Assembly: GCA_024195585.1 (NCBI GenBank)
Contig: SWBL01000160.1
Span: forward strand, 1 to 64,000
Length of the DNA: 64,000 bases
Source of the DNA: Aureobasidium sp. EXF-3400
Taxonomy: Eukaryota > Ascomycota > Dothideomycetes > Dothideales > Saccotheciaceae
Direction of reading: 5' to 3'
Of this stretch, positions 34,682-45,379 are shown piece by piece. The notes under the pieces were generated by a model. The model searched no databases and was not told the origin of the DNA. It worked only from the letters and a program-made list of their open reading frames with translations. The first letter of the stretch is position 1, and each line of letters opens with the position of its first letter. Both the position numbers and the translations under genes were made by a program.

Positions 34682-35579
34682 ATGCACATCAAAGACAGAC
34701 TCTTCGTCATTTCTGGTGGTTCGTCCGGCCTAGGTCTTGCGACAGCCCGCAATCTACACCAGAGAGGAGGCTATATCGCCATATTTGATCTCAACACCGA
34801 TTCTGGAGCTAAAGTAGTCGAGGAGCTTGGCTCTGAGAGATCTCGGTTTTTCGAAGTTGATGTCAGCGACACTGAGACCATCGAAAAAGCCGTGGAAGGG
34901 GTCTCCAGATGGATCCAAGAAATAGGAAAACCCATTGGCGGTATCATTAGCGCAGCTGGCGTAGGAAACCCTGGGAAGGTATGTCGAGAGAGATCAAGAG
35001 TGTTTCTTGATCGTTGGATGCTGACAGTACGCAGATGATTGATCGCAACAACGTCCCGCTCTCCTTGTCATCCATTGACTTTGTGTTGAACATCAACCTT
35101 CGAGGCACTCTAGATTTCGTCCGCCAGTTGCTTCCACTTATGACCAAGAACCAACCCACAGAGCCAGACAATGAGCGAGGTTGTGTTATCTTGGTCAGTT
35201 CCTCGGCCGCTTACGATGGTCAAATGGGTCAAGTAAGCATCTCATACTATGACCTACCATCTACCCATACTAACATGAGAAGGTGTCGTACGCTGCCAGC
35301 AAAGGCGCGGTAAGGTCCATGACATTGCCTATGGCCCGTGATCTAGCGCAGTTCGGTATCCGCGTCGTAACAATTGCGCCTTCGTTGTTCGAGTCAAATA
35401 TGACGGCCATGATGAGCGACAAGGTTCGAAAGTCGCTCGAACGTGTCATGGAGTTCCCAAAGAGAGCTGGCAAGGGCGAGGAGTTTGCCGAGTTGACAAG
35501 ACATGCGATCGAGAATGTCATGCTGAATGGAGTCGCACTACGGTTGGATGGTGCGATGCGGATGCCATCGAAGTTGTAA
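34682..35579 (+). CDS. Short-chain dehydrogenase, HSD10/3-hydroxyacyl-CoA dehydrogenase type-2-like
   Basis: An NAD(P)-dependent SDR. Three exons (34682-34978, 35035-35232, 35283-35579) with introns of 56 and 50 bp give 263 residues, the normal size. The cofactor motif is Ser-Gly-Gly-Ser-Ser-Gly-Leu-Gly near the N-terminus. An Asp in Phe-Asp-Leu at the end of strand 2 points to NAD. The catalytic triad is Ser in Val-Ser-Ser-Ser-Ala-Ala-Tyr and Tyr-x3-Lys in Ser-Tyr-Ala-Ala-Ser-Lys; the second splice falls just before this last motif. The C-terminal part resembles HSD17B10-type enzymes (fatty acid/isoleucine breakdown, mitochondrial), but there is no obvious presequence. A general ketoreductase is the alternative. 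Confidence 0.87.
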
Positions 35580-35744
35580 CACGCAGATTCGCTCAATCAA
35601 ATCATTTTTGTGTTTGATGATACCGACCATTGTTACGTGCTCTAGAAATGTGATGACTTCTGCATCTTTAGCAACAATCCGCGACCAAGTCGGGTGATTC
35701 ACTCGGCGGGGTATCCTAAGTCGTGCCTGCTCCGTGCTTTAAAA

Positions 35745-36150
35745 GGTAACCCTGTCCTCGAAGCCTTTAACTCATCATTTACTAGACTATATATTATTTT
35801 GATAGTAAACCACTAAATCTATTAATTATAATAACTTTAGTGTATCTAGCTATCAGTATATATAGTTAGTATAGAGTTATCTAGATAACAAATAATAGAT
35901 AGGGCTAAATTAGGTAGGTAGCCGTAGCTTACTAAGGCTAGTAAAGAGGGGTTCCTAGTTATAATATTCTTAGTTACCCTTAACCTACTTCTATTACTTT
36001 TATCTTCTCTACCCTTCTCTCTAGTGCTTGTTTCTACTATTAACGAGCTTTATAAATGAGTAAGTCACTACTAAATTACCCCAATTCACTCTATAGATTG
36101 CCGTTTGCACTTGCCTACCGAGCTTCTAACTACACTTACTGCTACTTTTA
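35745..36150. repeat. AT-rich, RIP-like degraded repeat relic
   Basis: The composition changes sharply. By hand count 27 of 120 bases at 35761-35880 are G or C, against about half in the flanking genes. In 35821-35880 I count about 16 TpA and 11 ApT. CpA plus TpG total 2, against about 7 ApC plus GpT. This TpA excess with CpA/TpG loss is the signature of repeat-induced point mutation, the ascomycete defence that mutates duplicated DNA. No open frame, terminal repeat or element family can be recognised. Composition rises gradually toward 36150, so the right edge is approximate. The tract ends within about 30 bp of the chromodomain gene start. Confidence 0.65.
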
Positions 36151-36178
36151 ACGACTTAACTAATAACATTCACTAGCA

Positions 36179-37541
36179 ATGACAACAAACACGACGGGAC
36201 CTGCGGTGCCAGTCCCAAGCAGTCACTTCCAATCAAAACTTAACACGGTATCTCCCAAAGATGGCGCGGCGAAAATTGTCTCCAGATCGTCACCTGTTAG
36301 AGGAGTCGTGACCTACACGCTCCAGGTCGGCATAACTTCGATACCAGAGGTCGGGATCGCCGAGTTAATGGACTATGTTTCGGAACACGATCTAGAGGTC
36401 TTTGAGAATCAACAGTTCGAAAAGGACATTATCGAAGAAGAAACCAAACAGAAGCAGCGCCTGGCTGCCAAGGCACACGCCCTTAGACAGAATCGATCTC
36501 TATCTTCATCGGATCGTGGTTCTGTATCAGGTGCATCGCTTTCTGGTGGTGAAAACACTAGGACTGCAGTTGGCGGAAGACAACGCCCGACTTACACTCA
36601 CTTTTACCCAAAACAACGAGCACCACGAGGATCACTGAACTCGAAACCGACTACCTCGGCGTCGTACAAATCGTCTGTACAGAAGAGTAATGGGGGTCAG
36701 TCTAGACGTTACTTCCGATTTCCAGATATCACTAGCTAATATCAATACAGCAAACCACCGAGACAGCAAACGACGTCGACTAAGAGAGGATCGTGACGGC
36801 AGTATATCTTCGGCACAAGAGAGTATCTACAGCGTAGCTTCTCTTGATCCACCACCAACCCAACCACCTTCAGCCATGGAACAAGCAGCGGGTCTGCTCT
36901 CAGACACGCATGACTCGGACCCAATGGACGTGGATGAAGAATCAGACAACGACATCAACATGCCGATCAGACAGCCAACAGAGCGCGAAGTAGCCAGAGA
37001 CAAAGGCAAGACCACGGCAAGTGCTTTCTTCACATTCAGAGATCATGCCGTACCTTCTGGTTCCAGAAATGCTGCACCCAAATCATCACAAATCCAATCT
37101 GCCAAAGACAAACTCGTGACTTCATTAAATGCACAGAAAGCGTCTGCAACAACACCATCAGCATCTGCATCAAACCCACAAGCAGCGACAACGTCAAACA
37201 ACATCAACTCCACCCGACAAGCAGTCGTCAACCCCAATGATTCCGAATCCGAATCCGAAGATGACTCCGACAACTCTGAAGTCTACACCGTCGAAAAGAT
37301 CCTCGCACACAACAAGTCAGATCCTAGATCCCACAACACATCCGTTCATGGAGAAAAGCCAGTTATGCTCTACCTAGTCAAGTGGGAGGGTTATGAAGAC
37401 ACCACTTGGGAGCCAGCGACGAGTTTCCAGGACAACGATGTCTTGCAGGAATATTGGGCGCAGCAAGCGCAGAAGCAGAAGCAAAAGGCTTCGTCGTCAA
37501 AGGATGCTGCAATGCTCAAAGGTCAGAGGAAGGGTCTGTAA
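36179..37541 (+). CDS. Chromodomain protein (C-terminal chromo domain, no shadow domain)
   Basis: A probable reader of methylated histone tails. Two exons (36179-36695 and 36751-37541, intron 55 bp, GTCAGT donor) give 435 residues. The first ~340 residues look largely disordered, with Lys/Arg-rich and Ser-rich stretches, a basic Lys-Arg-Arg-Arg nuclear-signal-like site and a Ser/Asp/Glu acidic run just before the domain. The chromodomain is at ~350-410. It starts with Glu-Val-Tyr-Thr-Val-Glu-Lys-Ile-Leu and contains Val-Lys-Trp-Glu-Gly-Tyr and Thr-Trp-Glu-Pro, so the aromatic-cage positions Tyr, Trp and Tyr are kept. An insert of ~12 residues lengthens the loop after the first strand. No chromoshadow domain follows, so it is not a canonical HP1. 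A Gln/Lys-rich tail ends it. Its promoter region overlaps the RIP-like tract. Confidence 0.85.
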
Positions 37542-38251
37542 TGGCAGGTTCAGAACGGAAAGTCAGTCTGTTGAAGAAAGGAAAGGTCAGGCAAGGTGAT
37601 GCATGAGTGGCCCCTAGTTTACTGCAACTCTGCCTTACGACTCAACGATCAAGGAATTCATCAAGGTTCCACACGCATCCATTAGCAAGCAAGAAAATGA
37701 CAAGCATTCAAGAGTTAACTCGTTCACAGCACTAAATGAGGCCTTTAGAGAATATGTGGTTGATCATAGAGAACGTATGACATTTCGAGATCAGACATGG
37801 AATCCAGGAAGTTGTGAATCTCGAGCAAATATCATAGAACGGAAGGAACGGTTCTCCTCATATGTAAAAGATCAGTACAATTGACTATAGAAATGCATGA
37901 TACTTTTCAAAGACAGAGAGTGGTCATCACAATCCATGGCCATATCTGTATTTGTAGAACCTTTGTGCATTCAGATAGCATATGAGCTCAACATTTGTGG
38001 CCATAACAGAGTCTCATAACGATGAAATAGGGGAAACAGCTTGAAGTGTTATAATGTTTTGTGACATTTGCATTACTTTTCATCTATTGGAGGGAGGACA
38101 TGGATGCTATCGTAATTCGTGAGAAAAAAAAAGCAATGCTAACGGAATGCAGGTAAACATGAATTGCTGTTGGGTATCGTGGAAACAGAAACGAAAAGTA
38201 AGGGATTGGCGAGATCGAAGCGACAGACCAGAACTGAGGCGACTTGAATAA
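37542..38251. other. Spacer between convergent genes
   Basis: A 710-bp spacer between the stop codons of the chromodomain and MIZ-finger genes, moderately AT-rich and 3' UTR-like. No other feature supported. Confidence 0.5.
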
Positions 38252-41200
38252 CTAATCATCGATCTCAATGATTTCGACGTTCTTCTTTGGTGCCGGGGTT
38301 GCCTCGTCTTCGGACTCTTCATCATTAGCTTCGTGTACGGGCGTCCATGAGCCGTCACTCTCGACATTGATGGCGCGCGTCTTCAGCATGTTCTTGGCTG
38401 CAAGGCTCTCACGGACGGCCATCAAGAACCCATCGACTATCAATCTCTGAGGTCTGGAGTCGGCCTTGCAGATGGGACATCTCCATGCGTCAACCTTGCT
38501 GATGCGGCCTTTGGGCGGCTTGGATTGTTGCTCGAGTCGGGTGTCCAGGAAAACATCGAGGTCGAAAGCTTGCTTGTGCAAGCAATCTTGGCTGCGTACT
38601 GGTAGGTCGAAGATCCTGGCATTGGAGAAGGGTTCGTAAAGTTGCAAAGTGAAATTAGACTGCATCACAATCTCGTCGTCGTCGATGATGAGAGATTTTT
38701 TGATGGAATCCAGGATTTGCTCGGAAGGAACAACACGCTTCATGCAGGTTTCTTTGATACTGCTACGAGTTGCAAAGCCAACAACTTCGATAGCGACTGC
38801 GTAATTGAAAGGTGACTTGTCGTACTTTGATCGATTGATTCTTACAACGAGTTTGTTCGAATCACCGACGCATTGCGTGATGTCAATAGGGAGGTATTTG
38901 CCATGATGGAGTTTGCGCCTGGGTTCGAGTTGCTGCTGGTTGACGGTAAAGTAGGCCTGGACGGGCCAGCTCCCGTCGAGGAGGACCCATCGGTTCTCTG
39001 CAGGGAGAGGTTGAGATGGGCCGATTTGGCAGCACCTGAGTCTTAAAGTGATCGAGTTCACGTCGACTTCTCCCGATGGAGGGTCACCGTCGGGACTCAC
39101 TTTCACTCTCAGAAGTCTTCCAATGGCTTGTGGTGACAGCTGGAAAGGAATTTCTTGGACCGGCGTTACTGCCAGCCTGTGAGGCGGGAGAGCGAAGCCA
39201 ATGACACGACGGTAGTGGTCTTTAGGCGCTACAGAGGCTGGGGTAGCGGGCATCTTTGGAACAAGAACAGGACTACGTAGATGGGCTTGATGTAAAGCCG
39301 ATTTGCGATAATCCGGGTTCGCAGGCTGAGGCACGGAAGAGTTCGGTCCGGGGAAGAAAAGACGAGGTGGCGGGTCTGATCGCGCTTGGTATGGGCGAGG
39401 CCCTTGGGTATTGATTGAAGGAGTGGGCGGGTAGTTGAAAGTCAAGATCGGCTGTTGCGGTTGCATCTGTTGCGGGTGCGTCTGCTGCTGGTACTGCATT
39501 AAGGCCTGAAGCTGAGCAACGTCCTGCACTGCAGTGTTGTTTTGACGCACAGACTGGTGCGGACCTTGTTGAAATTGAGGTGAGAAGGTGCCGTCGGGGT
39601 TCTGGTAGTAGGTAGCTGGAAGTGAAGGACCTTGTGGCTGGTTCTGAAAATAGACAGGAAATGGAGACTGAACCTGCGCCTGTGCTTGAACATGGGCTTG
39701 AGCTTGAGCACGCATTTGCATTTCCCGTTGCATGCGCATCTGCATCTCCATCTGAGCAGCCAAAGGAACTTGTGAACCGGTTGCTCCTACCATCTGAGCT
39801 TGGTGAAATGTTTGGTCGCGGTGCTGGCCCGGACGAGGTGACGGCAACTGTGACGGCAACTGCGACTGCGCCGTTCCAGTGTCGTGGAAGGTAGGCACAG
39901 TCGAAGCAAGTGCGGGTTGCTGAGCGGCTGTAGCCGTGTTTACGGCAAGCGGATTTGTGGTTGGTGTCATGAGCGCATGCGGAGAGTGAGTAGCGCGTAC
40001 GTGTTGGTGAAACATGTCGCGATAGAGTTTTTGCTGGTGAAGGCGCATTTCTGGTGATTGACCACCTTCTATCCCAAATCTTTGTTGCTCGATGGTGAAT
40101 TCTCGCATGGCAGATTCTGCCATTGGACCACTGTCCGAGCCCCAGGTGTTACGCAAGAGAAAGCGAAAGGTTGCTCGTTGGAAAAGCAAGGAACGGATAC
40201 CAAGGCTCGCGATCAGGTCATGAACAGTCGGAAGTGTTTCTGCGTGGCGGCTCTGCAAGAGCACACGGTCTAGATTCAGTGTTATTTGATGAAGACAACT
40301 GGCAATGTTGCGAATGGCCAGGCCAAAAGACTGGTCAGTCAAACAGGCTCTCAACTCATCCAGAGGCTTGGGAAAGGAGCTGATAAAGAGCTGGACTTCG
40401 TGACTCAAAGAATTTGCAGCATCCGATTGTTCTCCTAGAAGTCTTGCAAACATGGGAAGGCTGTTTTGTGGAAGATAGACTTGGATAGGTTGGAGCGATG
40501 GCAGGTTCAGGGAGTGGCATGCTAAAAGCATCAGCAGTATGCCAAAGTACCAGTCGTTCTGAGTGGTCGCATCGTAAAGAATACCCAATCTCTCAAGATC
40601 GGCTTCATTCAAGTTTCCGTGAGCAGCGACGAAGTCGGATATGCGCTTGATACAGTGGGCGCTGCTGAAGACGGCAGACCATCGAGGACCAAAGGGCGGG
40701 GCATTGTTGGCATTCGGATGAGGGAGTTGGGTCTGGGCGGTGGGAGGATTTGAGGCTCGCGGGTGTTGCAGAATGGGAGTGAATGTACTGGGTTGGCGCG
40801 AGGAAGAGGTGGTAGAAGCGGGTCGTCTGTTTCCAGGCAGGTGAGCAGCGGTCTCGGCTGGAGATGAGTGGAGTGTATATTCGCTCGGAGATTGGTGGGC
40901 AGCATGTTGGCTTATCGGTTGGTGAGCAGTGGGTTGATTCGGAGGTTGATGAGCAGTAGGTTCGGCTGGAGGTGGACGAGTAGCGGGCGGGCTCGGAGAC
41001 TTGTCGTGGTCGCTGGGGGTGGGCGAAGGGAGGAAGTTTCTTGAGTTGGACGTGTCGGGCACGGCTTCTTCCTGAACGAGACAGGCTTCCTGGAGGGGAG
41101 ATGGTTGCAAGGCTTCATGGAGAGGAGAGGAGACTTCGGGTTCCTGAGTGGGAGAGGATACAGTCGGTAGGGTCGCAGGAGATTGGTAGTTTAGGGCAGC

Positions 41201-41377
41201 CGGGTCGCTGGCGATTGGGGTGGGAGCTTGTCGCTGAAGGTGTTTTCCAGAGGCGCGAAGGGGTGGTTGTGAGAGGATTGGGTTCTGGTGCATCCAGGAG
41301 TACTGGGCAGGGCGGCCTAGGATGTTTCGAGCAGATTGGTTCGAGGCGTTGGGCGACAAGGCCATGGTGTCGGGCAT
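38252..41377 (-). CDS. MIZ/SP-RING zinc finger protein, putative SUMO E3 ligase
   Basis: A single exon of 1,041 residues. The ATG at 41377 is the first in an otherwise open frame. Residues ~1-250 are Pro/Ser/His-rich and ~520-720 are Gln/Met/Pro-rich, both disordered. The middle contains a helical region. From ~755 a PINIT-like beta-rich region leads to the SP-RING at ~923-985, with ligands Cys-Leu-His and Cys-Pro-Ile-Cys (three Cys, one His). SP-RING proteins (Siz/PIAS, Pli1, Zmiz) promote transfer of SUMO from Ubc9, usually in the nucleus. The layout (long Gln-rich N-terminus, late SP-RING) is closer to Zmiz-like proteins than to Siz1, and no SAP domain is seen. The last residues (Val-Glu-Ile-Ile-Glu-Ile-Asp-Asp) fit a SUMO-interacting motif. 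Confidence 0.87.
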   Translation of the reverse strand: MPDTMALSPNASNQSARNILGRPAQYSWMHQNPILSQPPLRASGKHLQRQAPTPIASDPAALNYQSPATLPTVSSPTQEPEVSSPLHEALQPSPLQEACLVQEEAVPDTSNSRNFLPSPTPSDHDKSPSPPATRPPPAEPTAHQPPNQPTAHQPISQHAAHQSPSEYTLHSSPAETAAHLPGNRRPASTTSSSRQPSTFTPILQHPRASNPPTAQTQLPHPNANNAPPFGPRWSAVFSSAHCIKRISDFVAAHGNLNEADLERLGILYDATTQNDWYFGILLMLLACHSLNLPSLQPIQVYLPQNSLPMFARLLGEQSDAANSLSHEVQLFISSFPKPLDELRACLTDQSFGLAIRNIASCLHQITLNLDRVLLQSRHAETLPTVHDLIASLGIRSLLFQRATFRFLLRNTWGSDSGPMAESAMREFTIEQQRFGIEGGQSPEMRLHQQKLYRDMFHQHVRATHSPHALMTPTTNPLAVNTATAAQQPALASTVPTFHDTGTAQSQLPSQLPSPRPGQHRDQTFHQAQMVGATGSQVPLAAQMEMQMRMQREMQMRAQAQAHVQAQAQVQSPFPVYFQNQPQGPSLPATYYQNPDGTFSPQFQQGPHQSVRQNNTAVQDVAQLQALMQYQQQTHPQQMQPQQPILTFNYPPTPSINTQGPRPYQARSDPPPRLFFPGPNSSVPQPANPDYRKSALHQAHLRSPVLVPKMPATPASVAPKDHYRRVIGFALPPHRLAVTPVQEIPFQLSPQAIGRLLRVKVSPDGDPPSGEVDVNSITLRLRCCQIGPSQPLPAENRWVLLDGSWPVQAYFTVNQQQLEPRRKLHHGKYLPIDITQCVGDSNKLVVRINRSKYDKSPFNYAVAIEVVGFATRSSIKETCMKRVVPSEQILDSIKKSLIIDDDEIVMQSNFTLQLYEPFSNARIFDLPVRSQDCLHKQAFDLDVFLDTRLEQQSKPPKGRISKVDAWRCPICKADSRPQRLIVDGFLMAVRESLAAKNMLKTRAINVESDGSWTPVHEANDEESEDEATPAPKKNVEIIEIDD

Positions 41378-41916
41378 GTCACGAGGGCATGCGAGTGTTT
41401 CCCATTTGCGCGTGGACGACGAGCGCAGTGCGACGGCGACAGGGTATACTACTGTAGGCAGTGAAGGTGCCGGATAAAGGCAGGGCGACAGATGCAAAGA
41501 TGCGCAAAGCAACGCGAGCGTTTGCAGAATGCAGAATGCTGCTCTCGTACCACCCGCGAGGCCTCAGCCGTCGACCGCCTTCTCCATACACACGCGCTGT
41601 CACAAGCTTCTTCTGCTGTTGTTGCTGCTGCTCGGCACTCGCCGTCCGCGCTCCGTTCCCAAGTACTGAGTACCTTGTACCTTCTCGCATCCCCACTGTC
41701 ACGGCCAGACAGACACAATTCTTGTCGACTTCCAGGCGACTGTCTTTGTTACAGCTCGACTCTCGTCCAGCCCCTTGACGGGCCACCTCTCGGCTCCACG
41801 TCCGACAGCCGCCTTGCTGCAACACCCGCCCGCCAAAACACGCTATACCACTGCCCTGAGACTTCGATGCTCGCGCCCCAGCCATAGTCTGGCTACCTCG
41901 AAGACGACACGCCGCA
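41378..41916. promoter_or_regulatory. Divergent promoter region, MIZ-finger / Boi-like genes
   Basis: A 539-bp spacer between divergent start codons (41377 minus, 41917 plus). It contains a short run of repeated TGYTGY-type trinucleotides (~41605-41635). No specific factor site recognised. Confidence 0.5.
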
Positions 41917-44548
41917 ATGGCCTCCCGTCAACCCTCGGACCCGAGAGAAGTTCCGCCAGGCTCCATCCTGCTCGTCGTCCATGACTTTGTCGCCCGCAGC
42001 CCCGACGAGCTGAGCCTGGCCAAGGGCGACCGTATCGAACTCATCGAGCGAGACGACGACTTTGGCGATGGCTGGTTCCTCGGCCGCCACATGACCACTA
42101 CTGCCACCGGTCTGTTTCCTGAAGGTGAGATAGATTCCAACTCTCCATCCCATCTGAAACCCTGACGCTCACGCCAACTCGCCTGTCACAGTCTACACTA
42201 CTCCTGCCCCGCGAGGCCCTCTATTATCTGCTCAGCAACCTCCGGCCCGTCGCAACGATGCTTCCCAATCCACCAGGCCTCAGACTGCTACTTCGACCGC
42301 CTCTTCGCAATCCTCCAATTCTCTCCCCGCCCAACGCCAATCCCAGCACAACTCGGTCATGCACGAAACTCTAAGCGTCATCGACGAACACATTACCGAT
42401 ATGCGCACCCCGCGCGAAGCCCCTCTGACCAATACACACAGCCATGATACCGACAGTGTTTACAGCTCACACGCCCCCAACCGCCTGTCTTATATCAATG
42501 GCCGCGAGACCGACGACGAGGAAAACCAGCTGCACACCGAAGCCGAAGTCATGTTGTGGTCACCCGTCCGTGTCGCAGAATACCTCGAAGACCACGGCGT
42601 CGAAAGATCGCATTGTGACACTTTTCGCGAGCAAGAGATATCTGGAGAGGTGCTTTTGTCCATGGAGCAGTCGGCCATCTTTATCAAAGAGTTCGAACTG
42701 GGTTCTGTGGGCAGGCGTCTCAAAACATGGCAGAAGGTCAAGGCTCTTCAGGACGAAGTACGCCAAAGCTCAACCAACGTTCCTAGGAGCGTGTCTGAAT
42801 ACTCGGCCGCTGGTGATGATATGCAGATGGATGCTGGAAGAAGACGGAGCCAGAGTGTGACAGCCTCGCCGTACAGACCCGTTAGCACCATAGCAACTCC
42901 GTCCATGACCTTCACTCGGCCAGACAACACCAATCGTCCCTCGGCCGCTTCCATCCGCAGCCTTAATCATTCCCGCAGGCACTCGTCCATGGGTTCAATC
43001 GATAGCATCAACCGCTATTCGCACCAAAGACAATCTTCGATCGGCGCAAACTCCGGAGCGCCCACCGCTACTCGACGTCTCTCTATTGCCCACGAACCAT
43101 CGGCCGACCTCGGTGCTGCCATCTCACAGGCCGATGGAGGCGTTGGTGACTACGGCTTTGGATCAATCTCTTCGCCTGTCGACCTGGATCGCGGTTACTT
43201 CTCTGGAAACGAGGTTGACGCTCGCAACAAGCGCAATGTTCTGCAGAAGAAGTCGACATCGGCGCATACCAGGAACATAAGTGCCGCGACTGATTCTGCT
43301 CGCCACAGCGCCTCATATAGGAACTTCCCCCGGATGTCTAGTGTCGAGTCAATGCGTGATCCTGCTTCGCCAATCATGTCTCCTGCATCCAGCCAGTTCT
43401 CCTTCAACAAGCCTACCAATAGCCGGGCTGTCAGCAGTCCACACTCCGGAGCTAAACCCCTAACATCCATCCAACAGCCTGTTTCACCCATCGTCACTCG
43501 ACTAGATCAAACTTTGGCCGACAGCGACAACTCGTCACTCAACCCCTCGCCCTCGCCTGCCTCAAACACTCGATCTTTCTTTTCCAAGCCTCGTATTGGT
43601 GGCGGCCTCCGGATAGCCTCCGATGCCGTTACTCAGAGTGAGAAGAAGCAGAGTGCTTTGAAACACGAGCCTCTGGCTTCTCCGGCTCGTACTGGCTCTA
43701 CCACCCCTTCGACCGAAACTCGCTCATTCGATCTGCAGAAGTCAGATAACCAATCTCGAGTGTCTACTGGTTCTTCGAGCGCTCTCGCTCCACCTGCGCC
43801 TTCTACGCGCTCCAGGCCAAAAGTGAAGAGCAAGAAGTCCACCTCGGCATACACTCGTGGTCTTGAGAAGAAGGGCCCTGCTGAACAAATAGCCGACTGC
43901 GATTACAGTGGTTGGATGAAGAAGAAGTCGTCAAGTTTGGTAGGCTCATGGAAGCCTCGTCTGTTTGTGCTTCGTGGTCGGAGGTTGTCGTACTACTACT
44001 CCGAGAACGATACCGAAGAGAAGGGCTTGATCGACATTTCATCCCACCGCGTCCTGCCTGCTGAGAACGAGAAGATGACAGGGCTGCACGCTGCACTCAC
44101 AGGCGCCGGGTCATCCCCCATGGTGCCACAAGGCACTGTAGCGCCGTCTGCAGACGGTCAAGGTCTTTTCATATTCAAACTGGTACCACCACGCCAAGGA
44201 CTGAGTAAAGCTGTCAACTTTACAAAACCGACGGTACACTATTTTGCCGTAAACAGTAGGCAAGAGGGTCGATTGTGGATGGCTGCACTTATGAAAGCTA
44301 CGATTGATTATGACGCTTCGAATGGTAAAGTCACGACAAGCTATAGTCAGAACACAATATCCTTGTCTAAAGCACGCGCACGTAACGAGCGCCCACCTGC
44401 GTTGCAAGACACGATCGTCACACCAAAGGTCGTGCACGAAATGGAAGATTCATCCAGGCCCAAATCGAGCGGTCTGGGTATCGGTGGTCTCGACGAAGCT
44501 CAACCAGGAGCCGAACAAAACGGCAGCTTGAACGAGTCAACGACTTGA
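41917..44548 (+). CDS. Boi1/Boi2/Pob1-like polarity scaffold (SH3-SAM-PH)
   Basis: A cortical scaffold that links Cdc42 polarity, formin and exocytosis in yeasts. Two exons (41917-42124 and 42192-44548, intron 67 bp) give 854 residues. The SH3 domain is at ~17-70, with the Asp-Glu-Leu-Ser-Leu and Gly-Trp-Phe-Leu-Gly signatures; the intron falls at its last strand. A SAM domain is at ~185-260. A long Ser-rich linker carries many basic-Ser-x-Ser repeats. A PH domain at ~640-770 starts with Gly-Trp-Met-Lys-Lys-Lys and has the Trp-x-x-Arg-x-Phe-Val-Leu-Arg core and a C-terminal Trp-Met helix. This order is diagnostic for the Boi/Pob1 family. Expected at hyphal tips and septa, bound to acidic phospholipids through PH. 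Confidence 0.93.
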
Positions 44549-45379
44549 CTTGGACTATATCTGACATCTTCTTTACAACACCTTTGAGAGCGTCTGATTG
44601 ACTATGATACGACTTATGAAAGGAGAAGGGAACTCCTACAGTCACGAATCTGTGGTATTTCTGTATTCCTTGTAATTATAATGCGCCGTCTCTGTTCTCT
44701 TCTTTCACGTCTATTTCCTCTTCCCTTTACACCCATGTCCAGTTTTTCGAGCGAGGTGCTGGTGGTAAAAGCATCGTCACTTCTCCATTTATCTATCATC
44801 TATGTATCCATCTAAAGTGGATCTGAATCTTACCTTCGCAAGCATGACAAATCCTGCCAGCTGTAGTTTTCAACAAGACTCCAGTCTGTTCTTACCACTG
44901 ACAATGTTTGAGTCCTGCTCGTCATGGCAACATTTATATCGGGTCAAACACGATCATAGTCTTGAGGATATCCTTTGTACGAGCGACCTAGACACCATCT
45001 ACTGACGAATATCGTGAAATCACCAGCTTGTCTTAACGAGCTATAGCATTGTTGCTCACCATATCGTACCCTTCTACACTCATCAGTTGACCATTTCCAC
45101 CGTGATGAATGGAGAGAGAGAGATTTATGCATGGAGTCATGAATAATTCCTTATGCAAGATGTTAGAAGCACAAGCCCTCGGGCTTCTCGGGGCAATGAC
45201 ACCCCGGTGCCTCCACGACATCTCCACAATGATTGAAGAGCGATGCGCCAGAACCTGGATGTGAAATGTTTATTAGCAAGAACCCTCCTTCCTCTCTCGT
45301 GTGCCTTCTTGATTGTAAAAATCTTTGCTGAACATATCACACTCCAACCATATACTGCCAGACATATCAATTCACGAAA
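44549..45379. other. Intergenic spacer
   Basis: An 831-bp spacer between two plus-strand genes. Nothing but short overlapping frames. It contains the promoter of the rhamnose-dehydrogenase-like gene. Confidence 0.5.
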
